A DNA stretch of 64,000 bases from Prorocentrum cordatum. Lineage: Eukaryota; Sar; Dinophyceae; Prorocentrales; Prorocentraceae. Position 1 is the first letter of the stretch, and every line of letters starts with the position of its first letter. Where the stretch lies: positions 363,501 to 427,500 of the forward strand of contig CAUYUJ010002113.1 in assembly GCA_963575745.1 (NCBI GenBank), written 5' to 3'. The position numbers and the translations under genes are program-made. The notes beneath the pieces are model-generated. The model was given only the letters and a program-made list of their open reading frames with translations. It had not been told where the DNA came from and ran no database searches. Below are positions 62,690-64,000 of the stretch, piece by piece.

Positions 62690-62835
62690 TTGTTTCCCGC
62701 CCCCATCCTCCTCCGCCTTCTCCTCCTCCTTTTCCTCCTCTTCCTCCTGCCCCCCCCCCCCTCTCCCCGCGCGCCCTCCCGCCCCCCCCCCGCGCTTCGC
62801 GCCCACTTCCCTGCCCGGGGGCCGGGGGGGGGGAA
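62690..62835. repeat. CCT/poly-C low-complexity tract
   Basis: TCCTCCTTTTCCTCC then CCCCCCCCCC and GGGGGGGG runs near 62751-62762, 62783-62791 and 62822-62833. Confidence 0.8.
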
Positions 62836-62839
62836 GGTG

Positions 62840-63225
62840 CAAACCCAATGCGCATCAACGATGTTGTGATAAACGCCCCCATCCAAGTTCAGATTTCATG
62901 CGCCCCTATAATGCGCGATTTCCATCGCGGGAAATGCCCCATGGGAGGGCGGTCGACTGCGAATCTCCAAGCGTGCCAAACAGTGGGCGGGGGGTGCCGG
63001 GGCGGCGGCCTGGGGCCCGCGCCGCGGCGGCATTTCGCGCTCTCGCCTCGGCGCCGCGCATCTTCAAACGCGGTGTTTTCGCCGCGGCGCCTGGCGCATT
63101 GTTGGCAATATCCTGATGGCAATTCGAGACCCGTCGGGGCTGCAGAGGTCGGCGGGGCCCGCGCGCGGCGTCCGCCGTCTCCGTCGGGGTCGGCAAGGCC
63201 TGCGCGCAGCGTCCGCCATCTCCTT
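62840..63225. other. No recognisable gene
   Basis: GC-rich sequence, ending with a short duplication of GTCGGGGxxGxxxAGG..GCGCGCGGCGTCCGCC near 63130-63215. Confidence 0.35.
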
Positions 63226-64000
63226 GGATTTCCTTATGTATTCCTCCGGAGGGATTTCTTAATCAGAAGTCCTCAGTAAAGTTTGCTGAATAAGCGGTCC
63301 GCAATCGGGATTCCATGATGCAGATTCTTTCGAACATATTCATGAACCACGAGTCTTTCGCCAGAGTTGCTTGGTTAAGATTGTGCAATGAGGGCGCGTT
63401 AATCGAGTTTCATGAATTTAGATTCCTTGGTAATGATTCTTCACTGGGGATTCCTTTGCAAAGATTCCTTAACCAACATTCCTCACTACGGGTTCCTTAA
63501 CACAGATATCTCATGAAGGACTCCTTCATGCATATTCCTTCATACAGATTCCTTCGCACATGTTCCTTGCGGCAGATTCCTTGCGAAGGAGAGCTCCTCC
63601 GTGAGGACTCCTCAGTGATGATCCCTTATAGCGCGGGACCTCCAACGCGCGTTCCTCGCCGAAGATTCCTCTGGGTTTACGCATGGACGTTCCGGAATCT
63701 AGATTCCTGAAGAAGGATTCCAACGCAGATTCCAAGGGCCCCTCAGCGAGGCTTCCATCACATTGTCTTATTGATAAAGTGCCCAGACAAAAGATTCCTG
63801 GGTGGGGATTCCTGGGCGATGATTCCGTCGTGAGGAAGCCCCAATAAGGATTCCTCAATGAAGATCCCTGAATGCAGATCTTAGCGCATAGCTATTGCGA
63901 AAGATTCCGTCACACATATCCTCAAGCGCAGGTTTCTTGATGCCGGTCTCCTGATGCAGGTTGCTTAAATGCGTATCCCTTGATCGCGATTCTTTAATGA
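63226..64000. repeat. GATTCCTT degenerate minisatellite, runs off the window
   Basis: Units of about 18-22 bp with AGATTCCTT or GGATTCCTx cores and variable 8-12-bp spacers cover the last 770 bp. AT-richer than the rest of the window. Confidence 0.7.

Overview
The window reads as nuclear DNA of a dinoflagellate. The evidence is: (i) a degenerate dinoflagellate spliced-leader sequence sitting directly upstream of an intronless gene; (ii) exon joins that need GC-AG and GA-AG introns; (iii) a calcium-dependent protein kinase (CDPK) with EF-hands; (iv) a split domain that I know from memory of dinoflagellate predicted proteins; (v) GC-rich sequence that is mostly micro-, mini- and satellite repeat with relics of non-LTR retroelements. 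The species cannot be fixed from this; a large-genome dinoflagellate such as Prorocentrum or Polarella is a guess.

All convincing coding sequence is on the minus strand, so the genes are co-directional, but coding density is very low. In transcription order (high to low coordinates): a 108-bp exon (29661-29554) and a 47-bp exon (17847-17801) that join in phase into one conserved domain across an apparent 11.7-kb intron; a CDPK with its kinase domain and first two EF-hands in 15025-13827 and a third EF-hand 3 kb downstream in 10850-10725; an uncharacterised gene of about 1,200 codons (7707-4071) that has no introns, one single-base frame break, and the relict spliced leader just before its ATG; and GC3-rich exons of an unidentified protein ending at 3431.

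Mobile DNA: a decayed LINE (endonuclease plus reverse transcriptase) at 52.8-50.3 kb, a second reverse-transcriptase relic at 25.9-24.1 kb, an RNase H fragment at 34.85-34.75 kb, and a possible third relic at 62.4-59.2 kb, all minus strand. Two 176-bp copies of one Tc1/mariner-type MITE lie at 34288-34463 and 41543-41718, with TA duplications and CAGT ends.

Repeats by region: 0-3.4 kb, a GT-rich minisatellite, a 42-bp repeat with a 210-bp higher-order period, a hexamer array, then CA and CCT tracts; 8.8-9.9 kb, a 348-bp duplication and a 12-bp array; 11-12.2 kb (inside the CDPK intron), 376-385-bp tandem units made of CAAGA-type decamers; 21.7-22.7 kb and 44.9-45.8 kb, the same 160-bp satellite in opposite orientations; 37.5 kb, a 14-bp array; 47.8-48.6 kb, an 11-bp array between inverted repeats; 53.0-55.3 kb, about 26 copies of an 89-bp unit carrying a NotI site; 63.2-64 kb, a GATTCC-rich degenerate array. 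Several short dispersed families recur two or three times. No rRNA, tRNA, CRISPR array or bacterial-type operon was found. Repeat positions are hand-read and approximate by a few bases.
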